From: Trichoplax sp. H2
Lineage: Eukaryota > Placozoa > Uniplacotomia > Trichoplacea
DNA: 64,000 nucleotides
Reading direction: 5' to 3'
Assembly (NCBI GenBank): GCA_003344405.1
Contig: NOWV01000185.1
Coordinates: 62,001-126,000, forward strand
Part shown: in pieces, positions 1 through 14,865 of the stretch
How positions within the stretch are numbered: the stretch's first letter is position 1
Layout of the letters: the number at the start of each line of letters is the position of its first letter
Notes under the pieces: generated by a model
What the model was told of the DNA's origin: nothing
Databases searched by the model: none
What the model saw: only the letters and a program-made list of their open reading frames with translations
Made by a program: the position numbers and the translations under genes

Positions 1-177
1 AATAGCATCTTTATTTACATCTACCTACCTGAACTATTATGAAATCATATTATCAAAGGCGTTATTATTTCAATTAATTGTATAGTTTATTAACTAATTC
101 TGTTGCTAGTTTATTCCCTAACTACCTCAAACAAGATAAAATTAGTCCGATGCCCTAATTATTTAATTAATTGTATT
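1..177. other. 3' flank of the first receptor gene
   Basis: AT-rich sequence downstream of the minus-strand receptor that ends at 178. Two minus-strand AATAAA hexamers (TTTATT on plus at 86-91 and 110-115) lie 63-90 nt past the stop and are likely poly(A) signals. No gene is seen. Confidence 0.5.
110..115 (-). terminator. Candidate poly(A) signal AATAAA of the first receptor
   Basis: TTTATT on plus reads AATAAA on minus, 63 nt after the receptor stop codon. A second hexamer lies at 86-91. Two of the other three receptors in the window have the same signal at about the same distance, which supports these ORFs as complete genes. Confidence 0.45.
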
Positions 178-1209
178 TTACGCTTGATTTATGCTATATG
201 CGTAAGATGTTGGATTGGCGATGTTGGCAGCAGCTGCTTTACAGCCGAGAAACAAATAGAATGCTCTCCTAATTTCAGGATTAAAATAACCGTAGATTAA
301 TGGATTAACAGCACAATAGGAGAAAGCGATACTGCGTAGAACCTGAACGTTAAACGTATTTAGCGATGCTACAAAGTTTCGCATAAAGGAATTATTCTGT
401 CCAATAGTAGAAGGAATGATAAGTACCATCGTGTTGAATATTATGGTTGGTAACCACGTTAGTAGAAAAGTACCAACCATAACAATAAAGGGCTTGGCTG
501 CACGTATATTTTTCTTACGTAAGCGAACATCATTATTAACCTCATTGGATACATAGTAGTTGCGATCAATATTTCGAATATGGCGAAAAGCAAGGATGCT
601 AATATAACCGTAGCAATACAACATGATCATTAAAGGTACAACAAAGATGATGATTTGAAAGATGATAAAATAGGCTATCTCTTTGTTAATTTGGTTATAA
701 GCGATGCGAACGCAACCATTAAAAATCTTTGGATTATAGGGGCGATAGGTGAAAATAGGTAGAAATGATATTGTAAATCCACTTATCCATATTCCGGTAA
801 CAATGATTAAGACAGTCTTCCGTGTTAATTTAACCGTTAAAGGATAGGTAATTAATAAATACTTTTCAATACCAACGAGACATAAATGAAGGTTAAGAAT
901 AACTAGGCAAAAATTTCGGAATGGACCAAATAAAGGGCAAAAAATATTGACCGATGCCTTGGAAATGATATTAAATGGATAAAGGAGACAGTAAAAGATA
1001 GCAAAGATGATGCAACCAAAGCACATGCTAGCAATGATGCTGTTATGATTAATTGCACGTAGACGTCGCCGTGATAATATAAGATAGGCTAAGACAGAAT
1101 TGGTTACTAAAGTGATGAAACCCAGTATTTCCATAAATATGATGAGACCTAGGTCATTGCTCAATAACATCTCGATCGTTGGTGTAGTTTTATTTGTTAT
1201 ATTGCTCAT
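178..1209 (-). CDS. Rhodopsin-like (class A) GPCR, intronless, EKY variant
   Basis: A 343-residue seven-transmembrane receptor in one exon, expected at the plasma membrane. Two N-glycosylation sequons (N3, N6) lie in a short extracellular N terminus without a signal peptide, which is usual for class A. Visible landmarks are N37 in TM1, C91 at the start of TM3 with C166 in the second extracellular loop (the conserved disulfide pair), EKY at 115-117 in place of DRY, W141 in TM4, TWLP at 251-254 in TM6 and NPLIY at 302-306 in TM7. TM2 carries YCLLYP and has no aspartate. It is the most diverged of the four receptors here but shares their TM2 and TM6 pattern (RAAKP before TM6). The start is the first Met of the open frame and gives a normal class A length. 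Ligand and G protein are unknown. Confident on fold; no close family is named. Confidence 0.9.
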   Translation of the reverse strand: MSNITNKTTPTIEMLLSNDLGLIIFMEILGFITLVTNSVLAYLILSRRRLRAINHNSIIASMCFGCIIFAIFYCLLYPFNIISKASVNIFCPLFGPFRNFCLVILNLHLCLVGIEKYLLITYPLTVKLTRKTVLIIVTGIWISGFTISFLPIFTYRPYNPKIFNGCVRIAYNQINKEIAYFIIFQIIIFVVPLMIMLYCYGYISILAFRHIRNIDRNYYVSNEVNNDVRLRKKNIRAAKPFIVMVGTFLLTWLPTIIFNTMVLIIPSTIGQNNSFMRNFVASLNTFNVQVLRSIAFSYCAVNPLIYGYFNPEIRRAFYLFLGCKAAAANIANPTSYAYSINQA

Positions 1210-2906
1210 GTTGATTGATGATAACTATGGATAATAATGACCTAAAGGAACGATTAAATGTGACTAAGTCCTCGCTGATAATGGGAAAAATTCTAAACTT
1301 AACAGTATGGTTTTGAAGTTATTTTATGACGATTGAATAATGGCAACAATTCCAATCTTGGTCATAGAGAAAGGTATTAATGTTACACTCTTGTCTGCCA
1401 ACTAGTTTAATGAAGATGGCTTCCGCTGAATCTTGTTTTACCTCTCAACTTAATTCATACACTGTATAATAGACAAGATAGCATTTGATTTTAAAAACTA
1501 TCTCTTCTGTAACGTTAAGATGTTTCCGAAAATTCTATTTAGCTTCTAGTTTCAACCGATTGAATAATATTAAAATCGATTACACCTTTCTTCACGGAAT
1601 GAATCTTGACTATTTTCTTGACTTACTCAGTTATTTAATTTTGTCTTCAAATAAATTTAGTCTAGAAAGGGAAGAATACGGAAAGCACGATGAAGTAATT
1701 ATTATTCCTTCATTGAGTCTTTTTATACATATGGGAAGCAAGGATCTAACTTGAATCAGTTCTAGGCCAAGCACTTGACTTTGACAACTGATAGCTATAG
1801 CAAACTTGATAAAAATGGCAGGAAGATTTTCGAGCAGTGACGTAGATTCTGTCTTGATCAAGAACGATTATATTCGGTATTAGTTGTTGATATTTTACAG
1901 TCTTCTATTCTACTTCTTGAAGTTATCGCTCTTGTAAAAGGATCAATGGAATTGATCGACCTTTTATTTATTCCTTTGGAGTTGTAATTAATATGAGCAA
2001 ATGGTGTATTTTCCTTTCTCAAGTCGACGAATGTCCAATGCAATCAAAATTGAAATGATTTCGTACAGTGGATAATGGAAGTTGGTAAAGTGCCACGTTA
2101 ACCTAATTTAGTAACTATATTTGTTCAATTGTGCTATTTTAACAGGTCTAGCAAATGGTAAAATACTATCTATTAAATGAGCACATTATCGTAAACCGTC
2201 AGCAAAGCGACGGGAGATTGCACTAGTGGATATTAAATTAAATAAAAAGCTGATTGGAAGGAAATGTTCAATTAACCCCACAGAGACCAAGGTTGTAAAT
2301 CTTCGACTAGAAAAGAATTCAAAACTGACAGCTTGTTATGCCTGTTTGACTTTTACGTTAGTAAAGTCCTCCAAAAATTTCCAATAAATATTGCCTACAA
2401 GAGAATAACTAATTATTTCTAAAGCAAGGGATAATTTATATCCAAGAATAGAATGTACTCTTGGTTTGATGTACACTGTCAACTGTTTTTTGTCTTTAAA
2501 TTATATATAAATAACAATTAAGGCTTAGATCATGAATAAATTAGATGATAAATGGTAAGCTAATATTTTCTTCTTGGAATAAAATATAACTTAATGGTAT
2601 CTCTGTTTTCTTCCTTGCCTAATATAGTAATTACTTTTCTGAAAAGGGGAAGTCAAACTTGATTAAACTGGGTGTTTTATTTCTTTTTTTCACAGCGATA
2701 ATGGGATCGATTTTATTTCTTTACTCTTTTTTTACGAAGACGAGATAATTGACCTTGCTTACAACAGTTATTTTGTTCGATACTATTCCAAATAGGAAGT
2801 TGATTGTGGTAGAGGAGATGAAACGATAATACCTGCCGTTAAAGATGATCAAATCATGGTTATTACTCAGCTTAAGCTCATATCCAAGTAAAAAAAACCT
2901 TAAAAC

Positions 2907-3022
2907 TTTAACCAATTTTTCTAAAACAAATGCGTTTAATTTACAAATAAGTATTATTTGATTCAAATTTTAACTAATTTTTCTAAAAGTAATGCTTAAT
3001 CCACAAATTAATATTATTTAAG
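2907..3022. repeat. Diverged tandem duplication, about 60 bp x 2
   Basis: Two adjacent copies share the core AATTTTTCTAAAA, followed by AATGC, TTAAT, ACAAAT and TATTATTT in the same order. They start near 2907 and 2971. Non-coding in appearance. Confidence 0.6.
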
Positions 3023-6000
3023 CGCTATTTCGTAAGGAGAAGAGGATGCGAATGCAAGTTGCTCAAATCGATGCGTGACTATGTTACAAATCATTCAATG
3101 ACATCTAACCATATCTTTCTTATAGCAATTTTTTAACTGATTTGCCCAATAATCATTCAATAGAATTATAACTTAAAAGACAAAGCTAGCCTACATACTA
3201 TCGAATTAGACTAACTTGCCTAATTTTACAGTTTTTCGTAATGGAATTGTAGCGTTTATCGATAGCTTTAACTGAACAGAAACTAGTATCACTGAAAAAG
3301 TAAAATTACGAGCTTTTATGCACGTACTTTGTCGATCGTTGAATCAATTTGTCAATTCTTTACTTCGTGTATTGCAATTCAGCTTTATCATTTAACATCA
3401 TTTGCAGTTAGCAATTTATCCCTACGCTAAGTCCATTTTTTCTGTACAATATAAGATGAAAATAAAATAACAAATACGTAAAAATGATGAACTACAAGGT
3501 ATAGACGTACATTGAAATGGATTTATTCATGAGTCGAAACAGTAAATATCAAAAAAATGATCTATCTAAGCAAACCTGGTATAGATGATGTATGATTAGA
3601 CTTGTATCATGAGAAGATTGTAATTAATCTTGGAAGGAGTGGAGTATAAGAAAGGAATAGTTTGAATATCAAAACGATGTCTGGGATAATGGTAGAAATA
3701 GACGATTGATTGTATTTATGTATAGAATTAGATGATAATTTCAATACATTAATATTTGAGTAAAGGAAGAAGTCATGATGTTTGTTTATAAATAGTATCA
3801 TCAATCAGTTTATTAGTTATGATCTCCAAGAAAAACTACATAATCCTTTCTATCGATGAATGATTTGATCCTTTAATACTTTAAACTCAAAAGGTAGCAT
3901 TTGCATGACTAAGAGCGAGGAAGTTGCAAAGCACTTGACAACGGTGACCCCCTACAGGTACTTGCTTTAAAATGATGACAAAAAGTAGGATTTATGATTG
4001 TAGACATAGAAAATAAAGTAATTGACAAATTCCAATAGAATTATACAATACACAACTTGATATTAACCAATAGATACTACTAACTAAAACAGATAGGGTG
4101 TTGTCAAGTTAAAATGTAACATTATACTATAATCATATTATGCAACTACAATAATATTAATAAATATCCAATGCAGCAATATCATTTTATTTGTTCTACA
4201 ATAAAAATTTTAATATCTATTACATTAAAACGTTGGATGATGATTATTGTCTTCCTAGGATGGATGCTTTTTGTTATTTTGTTATGTTTTATTCCAACTC
4301 GTTCCTATATCTACAATATCCACCCATCATCAATCATTTATCATCCTCAAATAAATAAGTTATCCTGCTTATAGCGTATTCTTTAATTTCCACCTCAATA
4401 ACAACAAAAGTATTGAAAAGAAAGCCTCTAACTATTATTCAAACAGCCAATATTATGTCTATTTTATGTCATGGAATAAAATGTTTACTTGAAATTTTCC
4501 TTATTATATAATTTATAAGGAGATTAAGTAAGCAACAAATACAAAAAATAATTCTTCCACATGTCAAATGTCTATGTGCTATAACATGAAAGCTTCAGCT
4601 GTGGATTTTATTTTTCATCAAGTGTTATTGCATAAATACTATTGATAACGAGCTAACCATAATTACTTAAAAAATAAACGACTTTTGTCCACATAATTTT
4701 TTTAAAGTCTAAACATGCATTGAACGTACCCAGTTATAATTAGCAGGTGATCATCACTATCATCATCTTACTGATCTAGTAAGATGTGAATACTTCTATA
4801 AATCTAACTTAATAATAAGTAAAAGAATGATTATACATGATTAGCCTATAAAATAAATTTATCTCTTCGAAAAAATCTCCATCTCAATAACAACCGGTCA
4901 AAGATATTATAATGATCAACAACGATAATGTAGTCACAAGTAAAATTACTGAGTGGCGAACAAAATAACACTATTATGCTGCCTTGAAATTAAATTTTAG
5001 CAATGTGTCAGAAATACCAGTGATGCCCATAGAGGTGTTATTAATACGATAAAAAGAAAAGCCATTCGAGAATATGACATTTATTGGTTAATGCTTATAG
5101 TACTTACGTGAAACCTTACTGCATATTGACTAGTTGAATCTGCAATATTATCACTTTTGTTTATTAAATAGGACAGAGGTTAGCTTAAGAGAAATTAAAA
5201 AGATAAAACTATTTTGAAACTCTGCTACTTATTGTTAAAATTAGAGTATTTAATATGATGCTTTAACGTATATTGCTAAATTAGATTTGTAGTATTAGCT
5301 GCAGCTTATCAATTAGGGTAAAAGTTAGCTTGAAAAGAATGAAATAAAATAGTTGGATATATTGGCGCCTATTTGTTTAGCTTTAAAGTATTTTATGTAA
5401 AATTTTACTGCACATTATATCGGTTTGTGAGGTACGTCTTTTGTATTTTAAAGACTTAGACTATTTAACTATACAGCGTAATTCTATCGTAAGTTGGTAA
5501 GTAAGATTTATAATCATATCGATACAGTTTTGTGTAGTTCAGTAAAATGACGTGGAATTAATGCTGACAATATTTTATACTAGTACGAATCATGATACTG
5601 TGATATCAGCAAAAAATAAATACATTGTCACGGAAATTTAAATATATTATCTGTCCAATTTTAAACGGTTTAATTGAATCTATCGATAGGATAGTAAGCT
5701 GAATTTATAATCATATCGGAGAAATGTTGCTTTCTAGAATAATAGTCAGCTTGAGAAATAGAGATGTAGTCCTAAAACGGCTTAGCGAGTTAGCAAATAG
5801 ATGCTACTATCATGAGTACGAGCAAGTATAACTCTATGCTGCGATAAAATAGATTTTAATTGTAACATTACTATTTCTTTTATAGAAATCGACGAATTCA
5901 CAATAATATTATCATCTACCAGAGAATGATAGTTATAATTTTTACATATATGAATTTAACCAGAGTGAACACAATTTAGATGCCAGTAATTTTTCTATAA

Positions 6001-9000
6001 TTAAAGGTAGTTATATGGACATTGATGTTCGTTATATAATATTAAAAATCAGTAATTATGGCTACATTCGCGAATTGATAAGATAAATAAATATTTAAAA
6101 AAACTAGTTTCAACTTTAATAGAAACATAGCGCTACGATTATTTTGTTATTGGTGGCTCTAGTAGCCATATCAAGAATATTTACTTTTTAACGCAGAAAA
6201 AACTGATAAAACCTCGCTAGCAATATCGCTTTAATCAGAAAATAAGGGGATGCCAGCATCACTCTTCGACACAAGCAAACTTAAAATATTATTCAATCTA
6301 TCTTGTATTGGAATCTTACATCCCAAACTAATCATTAATACATTATGATCCAAGGGAGAGTAAAATCGAGAATATCAAGATATTGTCTACAGAATGTCCA
6401 ATCAAGAAATTAACGATAAAGTTAATGATATGCAAGGGTTTAAAATTTCAATTACGCCTTAAAAAATAAAGCAGTTGGAGTTTGAGAATATTCAATCGTA
6501 GCTATGGCACTATTGCCTTTATTGTTAGCCTCAATTAAATTAAGTCCATTTGAAATGGTCTCCACCCAATCGACCTCAGCTGATCTTTGTCATTGCTCAT
6601 CTACTGCATGAAATCCGTAACTGGTACCAAACCTCACTGATGTAATTACTATTTTTAATCAGAAGGAAAAATTGTCTCTCAATTACTTGTTAATGAATTT
6701 GATGTAGTTGGTAAAGGTATTACAGTATAATTAGGCACTTATATGCTAGAAGGAAATCTTCTATTGTATCGCACAGAAATTCGGCCTATTACTTGCATTT
6801 CCATGTCTATAATATAGACTCCATAAAGGATGATTTTCGTCGGTCATATTACAAATGACATAACTATATTGATTTATATATTATTTTACGCGAATTATTG
6901 TATTTATACATAGTTTTAGATGGTTTTCATTAAGCCATATTTAAAAACGATCATCTATTTTGCTAGGCATTGATTAATGAAATCATGCAAAATGGATCAC
7001 CCTAAAATTTGTCTTTATATCACTAGTTTTCAAATGGAATTGATACTGATCTTATCTTAATAGAATTGTCTATTTAGGTTAAATTAATCCTTTTCTACTT
7101 GATAAATAAATATCTTATCGAATGATGTGAATAGAAACAATAGATTAAGCCAGTTTTGGGCTAAATATGGTATCCTGTAACATATAGCTTTTGTTTCAAA
7201 TAATATTATTAGGCTAGATAAGATCCAATTTATGGGTTGTCACTCTTACTAAATTATATTAATTGTATAAAAGTGATGACTTGAATGGCAGAGAATTATC
7301 AAAAATAAGATACTAATACTACCATTAAAAATGATATGGAGTAAGTTGTACGCATAAGTAAATAAATTATTTTATATCTTGCAATGAATCATGTAATAAT
7401 TATAAGACTCCAAACCTATTTCAAGAATAACTTGTCAGTTGTAAGGTTATAAATTGGCGCCATTTATCCATTTTTGATAAATAGCAGGCGATTTTAATAA
7501 GTCGTAAAACACGTCAATAATCAAGCTTGAAGGGCAAAAAAGGCAAGACTTTGGAATAGCGTTAGCTTTTAATATCGATTGTATGCAAACATACCTGACG
7601 AATGGATATTACTTTAAAGTATCCTTAGTCTACTATAAATTGAATTTGCTAAGCATTAAGCAATTGCACACCTTAAACATATCAGTTATCATCAAGGGTT
7701 TTATCTTTCAATAAGGATAACTTATTGTGCTCGATATAAAATTACTAGTTACATCCGTGTAGGATAAGGTTAGGGAATGTTACTATTTCTCAATTGCCTT
7801 TAAATTTCCGGCCTTGTTTATATGGTTCTGCTAAATGTTACTGAGATTGTAAAATATCAATTAGTTTATGTGATACCTAGGTTGAAACTATAGGTTGGAA
7901 AGTTTCCGCTTCCACTTTGATAGTAAGAGCCGAAAGATGTTAAAAAATGATAAACCCTTGCTGCAATAGAATTCAATCATTTTCTTGAAGAAGCTGCTGG
8001 AGTCTAGTCTAAGATAGTAAGGTTTACAAAATGTACTCCGGCAAGAATAAAGTTAACCTAGGAAATAATGTAAGAGGGAATGATTTGTCAGCGTAACATT
8101 TGTATTGGTGATATACGACTGTTTAGTACCACCAAAACATGTTATGGTTATTTAAAAGTTGGTATAGGACGTCATTTGAACCTTTTGATTAAAGTTTTAC
8201 TAACATGGGCACAAAGATTGTATGAATTACTCTATTTCAGCCAGTAACGTTGAATAAGAGGAGATTACTGTTAGTAGTTAACTAGTTACAATAATTAGTT
8301 TAACGATTATTACACAATATTATTAACTTGAAGTTTACCAAAGTATTACCAAATTTTAGAAACCGATAGCATATTTCAGGGCTAATTAGCAGTGGTCAAT
8401 CGATGTATCAGGTTAAAAGTCTTCATTTATAAATACTGTGTAAATTCAGTAGGATAACATCGGGATTATCCTTTGGTATCTGATCTACTTTAATCATGAG
8501 GATCTAATTATGATTTCTAACCTTCCTTATATATTGAGACTTTTGAGTTTATCCTAATTGTACATCAAATTTAAACATGACAAGTATGGGTAATTATTTT
8601 ATTGCTCTAGTGTTTCTGGCTGATTGAAATAAATGCAGCAATCATAGTCGATGTTACAACCCCATAAAATATCTAATTTCTAAACCTTAATTTGATGATG
8701 TTCGTTGTCACAATCAATAGCTTACCTGTCACTTAAAAATACTTATACGGTATCAGGTACGATTGAAATTGTATGTTTTGATTCCTATCTTCAAAAATTA
8801 CATCTCTACCTACAGATTATAGTGACTGATACGAAGGCAAATTATCACTATTGAAGAAAGGATTTTATTTAATTACAACTTTTATTACCATCACGTAATG
8901 GATGGTCACATCGTGGCTGTAATTTAGTGTAAACTAGATGCGGGTAAAGGATGAGTGATATTTATTTATGGTCCATAAATTTAGTCATCGTCAGAATGGA

Positions 9001-10842
9001 TTGAAAAAAATTGGCAACTTTTCCACCGTCCTAAATCGTGTATGTCTATCCGGTTAGTACTGTTGATAACTTACCTAGTTTAATGTCGCAGCTTTGTATG
9101 TAGTAGGACAAATAATGTAATAGAATTTAAATATTACCAAAATAGAGATCAAGTAGGGAGGCAAATTTCCAAGAATCAAAGTATAAATATTGGACATAAG
9201 GCAAATCCAGATAACTAGATTTCAGGCTTGATTATAGTTCCTTGATGCTACAATATCCAAGAATAATGACAAGAAAGGAAGGGGAATGATGAATAAAAGA
9301 TAACTAATGACTTATAACTATGCGCAATGACATAATATTAAAGACAAGTCTTCAGTGCTACCAAAAGTTTTCCACAATACTAATTTTTTACTTACATGAA
9401 GAGCAATGTCAGTTGACTTTCATCAATTTTTAAATAATTATTCTATTTATTGTTGATAGTATCTTGCATATGTTCATGTACTGATTGATTATTTGATATT
9501 CCATTATTAAGACAATATCCTAATATCATTTGAACATACTACTATTACACTCTGAAATGCAACTAAAACAAATAACGTTACCACGAGATGATCAAACGCA
9601 AGCCTCAATATGTGATAATTGTTATTATTGAATTTTTTTATTTGATTGTCCGATGGTTCTATACATTAATAGTTAATAAAAAAATCAAACTTATTAAGCA
9701 TCCATCATTGGATAACTTTGTTAAAAGATAATAATAGAACTATTCAGTGTTGGATTATTATTATATTCCAGCCGACAATTAATTTCCCTCATTACCCAAA
9801 ATGCAGAATAGTAAACAAATGAGGACATATTGATGGGTATTCTCTAGAATGAATATAGCTACAATATTCAACGGAAAGTCCTTATAGAAAATTAAATAAA
9901 AAAAATGGCATGTTGCTAACTATTTCTTTTCATAATTTCAATACGAATAATTTTTCTCTATCTTCTTGATTTGTAATCTGGTATCTGCAAACTTTAACTA
10001 TGCTACTAATAAAATTCATAATATAATTTTTTCTCACAATTTAAATTGTAATTACTATCTATGTCTTATATTGTTGATTTTTTATTTTGTTTTTCTATTA
10101 TAATGGCTAAGAGAAGTATAATTTTTATCTGATGATCTTTAAATAGCTATTCTAACTAAAATTTTATATTGATGGGAGGAGCTTAGATCAATTCGATTAG
10201 AAGTTCAGTCTAGCATAGCTTAACGGTAGTAGAAATGTTTAAAGATAACTTGATGTACATGAACCAAGCTTGTCTATCCTTAGGTCTAATTTTGGTTCTG
10301 GTAATAACTTTAAAATATCAAGCTTTGCAATTATTTCCGTTAGCATCTTTTCTCGATTGGTTAAAATTCATCGATTTAATGAATATTAAAGAAGGCATAG
10401 CTAGAATTAAAGTTTACTGTTTTCTAGTGACCATACCATGCTACTAACTAGTTTGTAAATTTACCTTTGAAAACTTCGCTTACTACGTAGAAAAATTGGA
10501 AAAAATGTTTTATTTAGATTTAAAATTAATTGAAGTATGTTCTTTATATAAATCTAATAGCAATTTTTAATCATTCAATTTGCTATTTCCTATTATGTTC
10601 AAATAACTTGATGTTAAAGTGATCTCATTATAAGATTAAAACAACTATGTTCATGGTGCACTAAGAGTCAGGTAATGCAGAGACCTTTAGTGATATTTCC
10701 TCTATTTCATGTTCAACATATTTCCAACATTTTTAGCTAGTAATTTGTTGAAAAGGTGTTAATATTCTCTACATTTTGATCTTTTTACCGTCTTCGATTC
10801 CAAGGCATCTATATTTTAAGTAAACTGAAGAAATGCTAGTAA

Positions 10843-11247
10843 TACTAAAATATTCAATACTATAAGCATTAATGGAGGAGAAAGGAATAAATTATAGGGC
10901 AGGATTATGACTCCGGTTTAATTGTTATCTAATCATACCTCTGCCATGTACTCTAATTATAACACGTAAAATTTTCTACAATAGTCTTACAGAAGTTGCT
11001 TTTAAATTATTTTTTACTCTCTTTTTCTTCTATTTAGAATTCTCTATCTATCATACTATTAGCATTAAAATTTCGATACTATAGCCATCAATGAAGGAGA
11101 AAGGAATAAATTATAAGGCAAGATTATAACTCAGGTTTAATTATTGTCTCATCGCATTTCTGCCATATAATCTAATTATAATACTTAACTTTCTCTACAT
11201 TGGTCTTATAGAAGTTGTTTTTAAATTAGATTTTGCTCTCTTACTAG
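10843..11247. repeat. Tandem duplication, period 219 bp
   Basis: The stretch from about 10843 to 11026 recurs at about 11062-11247. Anchors GGAGAAAGGAATAAATTAT (10877 and 11096), CATCAATG/CATTAATG, CTCTAATTATAA/ATCTAATTATAA and TAGAAGTTG/CAGAAGTTG stay collinear. There is no open frame across it. Confidence 0.8.
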
Positions 11248-14200
11248 GTAAAATTGTCTTTCTATCGTTAGGTTGTCTACCGAAGACTATGGATACGATA
11301 AATGATATCAATACATTTGCTACATATTCATTAAATCTCTATTTAGTATAGAAGTTGTGTGATCAATATTTAAAATTCCAATATAAAAAACATGCTTACT
11401 CATTGTCTTTTTATCAATAGCCCACAATATAGAGAATCGTGGGACCAAACTAAAGTAGTGATCAATAGAAATAACTTTACGCTAGTCCATAACTTCCGCT
11501 ATGTTAAAAGACCTTTAATTTTAAGTTTATACCGGTGTTAATAAAATAGATCATAAACGAATACTTGCCTATTTCACAAGTCAAGGCGACTCTATTTCTA
11601 ATAGAATTCAATAAATCTCATTAGTGATATTGGAATAATTTCCTAACTGAGATCTCTGACGTATAAACCGTAAAAAAATGGAATACTTTTTTTGGTTCCA
11701 GTGAATACTTAATAATGAATTATTTTCGAATTATTTAAGATTGAACAGTTCTATCAACTTAATTAATTAAATGTAAGAATAAAAGTGTGAGTGCAGAAAC
11801 AAATACTTAATCTCTATCATCCGGCTTCACAAACATCTATATTTTATAAAATAGAATATGGGAAGGTTAAGATGGATATCCAATTTTACAAAGTATGCTT
11901 TTTGCTTGCTATCAAATTGTACTCGTAGTTTTGCTGTTTATACTTGTAGATGAATATTGATGGATTTAAAATTGTCCACTCACATGTACTGTAAATAATA
12001 ATATTGCTGTGGCATGTACTTCTATTTACCATTTATGCTTTTACAACTAAGGGTTGATTAATCATTCAATTGATCACTTAAATCGTCTCTCTCTTCATTT
12101 TTACTAGTACTATAGGTCAAATTATTAGTTCATCAATAGGCAGGATATTTGATGATTCTACAATATCGAGTAAAATTGCAAAAGAGGAAATCAATTTTTA
12201 ATAGCATCGAAAACAATTCCACCTGATAATAAATCGCTCAGTTTGAATTAAATATGATAATATAATTAAAAGAGTAAAATAACGCTTAGTAGGGCGAAAG
12301 CCAACAGGAGTCCTTTGTTAAATATTATCATCGTAGATTAATTAATATGTGAGGGCCTAATGGTAAAATGATCAATTTCGTAACAGATTACAGTAAAATT
12401 CATTTACTCTTTATTAACTTAACTTCGATGAATGAATGACTCAAGTTAAAAAAACAATATGATAGAATTTATTCTATTACGATTGAATCATTTTGACAAG
12501 CATCATAACGTTCGCATTTCTCAGATCAAAGTAATTATTATCAAACTATATATTTACGAATGTCAGATATATTTACTAAATAGTTCGAATATATAGGTTA
12601 ACAATACAAGTACTATGAATAAAAATTACTACTCTTTCGGTTAAAGTAAAGACTAAAAGCTTAATATATTTCAAATCGTAGAATAATAACTATCATGATT
12701 CCTAATAGCGAGCACATGCTGTATAGAAAGAGAAATATTACTCGAATCCAAACTGTTATGCTATAATAAGTACAATTTATCTCCTTGGATAAAGAAAATT
12801 TATCTTAGATGATTGTAACTGATGTTCTTGCCGTATTCTTGAACTATAAAGTTGCTTTAATTACTAATTGCTAGACAAATCTGGAAAATAATCATTACTA
12901 TAAATATACTCAAGTTGAAATTTAAGTTAAACAGTTAAAAATGGCGCCTTAGCAACAATCATTGTAATCCACATGCCTCCATAGTCAAATGAGCGGTATT
13001 ATTTTTTGCACTATATCAATTTCGACACGGCTAAAGAATAATTTAATTTTTGATTAATTGATTACGGTAGGATGTTGATATAACTACAGCTGCTTTACCT
13101 TTCATTCAACAATAATTTATTACTATGAATTTCGGTAAGTGCAATAGCCATATTATCTGAGATAGACAGCGGTATCACTTTAATGAATGAATTTGAATGG
13201 TTACAGTTCCGAATTTAAATTTTGTATTATTCAGCAATTGATCGAATGGTAGGTCAGATTAAAAATTAAAAGTCATTTCCGGCAACTTATAGACAGAGGC
13301 ATTGTGTGCATTTATAATTTTTTGGTTAATTGATCGCAATAGAACTTTGACCTAGAAGGTCTATAGCTATCTCTCGAGATATATTTCCGGAAAAATTTAG
13401 ACAGAAGTAGTACATGAGCTACTTTTGAAGTTAATTATATTGAAATAGCATCAGATACCTGCTATATGTTAGGCCTATATCTGTCAAGATGATTGCATAA
13501 CCTAATAAAAATTTGTCGTTAGTTAGAAATGAATAGTAGCTCGTATAAGATACTCATACGACAACTTGCATCTATTATTTCAGCAAAAAATCTAGCTTTA
13601 CTTCATTGTACTCTTCAAGTGTCTTCCATCAATTTGTTTAGTCTTTCATTATATCATCTGAAATAATGACATCTAGTACTAATTAATAATTTTAGCTGTT
13701 ACTTATTCTTAGATTTAGCTATTTATAACTCTATGCTATACTTTAAAATACGTTTGTGTGCGCATTTATCACGAGATCAATAATGATCAGAATACAATCT
13801 GACCTTTGAGCTGTCTTATAAAATCATAAATTAGGGTATGATTAATTCGCTTGCGTTTATCCGGAAATAAATTAGTTTTAAAATTCTAAATTTCCTAATA
13901 ATCTAACATATATTGCATTATTACCCGTCGCATTACAAGTACTATGATATCTTTTAATTGAAAAATTATTGTCTATTAAAGACTTTGCAATAAATCGATC
14001 ATCCTCAATTTACCTCTTTGCTGCAATCCTTGCAAGATAAAAAATGTCGGCCGTGAATCATATATTAATCTTGATAAGGCAGCTCCTATAGATAATTTTC
14101 TAATGAAGTCTTTTAAATTTGAAGCCTTCTATATTTATTGATGGGATTCCTGGGTCGACTAAGTTTTGGATTTGAACTCACTTCTTTCCATAACAGGACT

Positions 14201-14865
14201 TTTAATCGAATATATGATCCACCTCTGTATTTAAATACTTATATTAGGTTCGATAGATGATCACGTATGTTGAAATTTCAAGCATCTTTGCTTCTCTAAC
14301 TTATGATCGTATTACCTAGATAGAGTTCAATTTTTGTATTATATCGAAATTGGACTAAAATAGATTAGAATTAATCAAAGATAGAAACGAGAGGCTAATA
14401 TTTTTTGATAAACAATTTAATCTTGCATGTAATATTAAAATTACCATATAAATGTGCAAGCAATGTCGTAGTGATAGTCTCGATTTCATAGATCGTAGAT
14501 GATTTATAAAACTATCATTTGATGATATAATTTGCCAATGAATAGACGTTAGATTAATTTTTTTAATTTAGCTAAATCATTGAGATCGATTAAATATGTT
14601 TAGAAGATCTGTATTTTCCATACTTTTGTTTCCATTTTTTTCACAAAATGTCAATGCATTTAATTATATCACAATTAAATGGTGCAAAGAACTTAAAGTC
14701 TTTAAGATTATAAAAATAGCAAAGAGGAACCAAATTTTGAATTGTACTGTAGAGCGAAAAGAAATGCTTGATTCTGGTATACTGTAGTACTGCATATACA
14801 TCAGAGGTAAACCAGCACCACTGTGCAATATATGTTAGTCATCAAATCACAACTTGATAAATCTC

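Larger units (their letters stand above)
1210..14865. other. 13.7-kb stretch without a convincing gene
   Basis: The longest frames are 60-90 codons, without recognisable domains, splice context or biased composition. Examples are 1485-1754 plus, 1631-1861 minus, 2721-2966 minus and 10235-10447 plus. The segment holds local tandem duplications (about 2907-3022 and 10843-11247) and diverged repeats sharing an AATTGATC core near 13050, 13235 and 13325. Distal regulatory DNA or short exons of an unrecognised gene cannot be excluded. Confidence 0.5.

Noticed and set aside
14160-14185. tRNA B-box-like GGATTTGAAC on minus
   Set aside because: No A box, no cloverleaf arms and no acceptor stem at the right distance.
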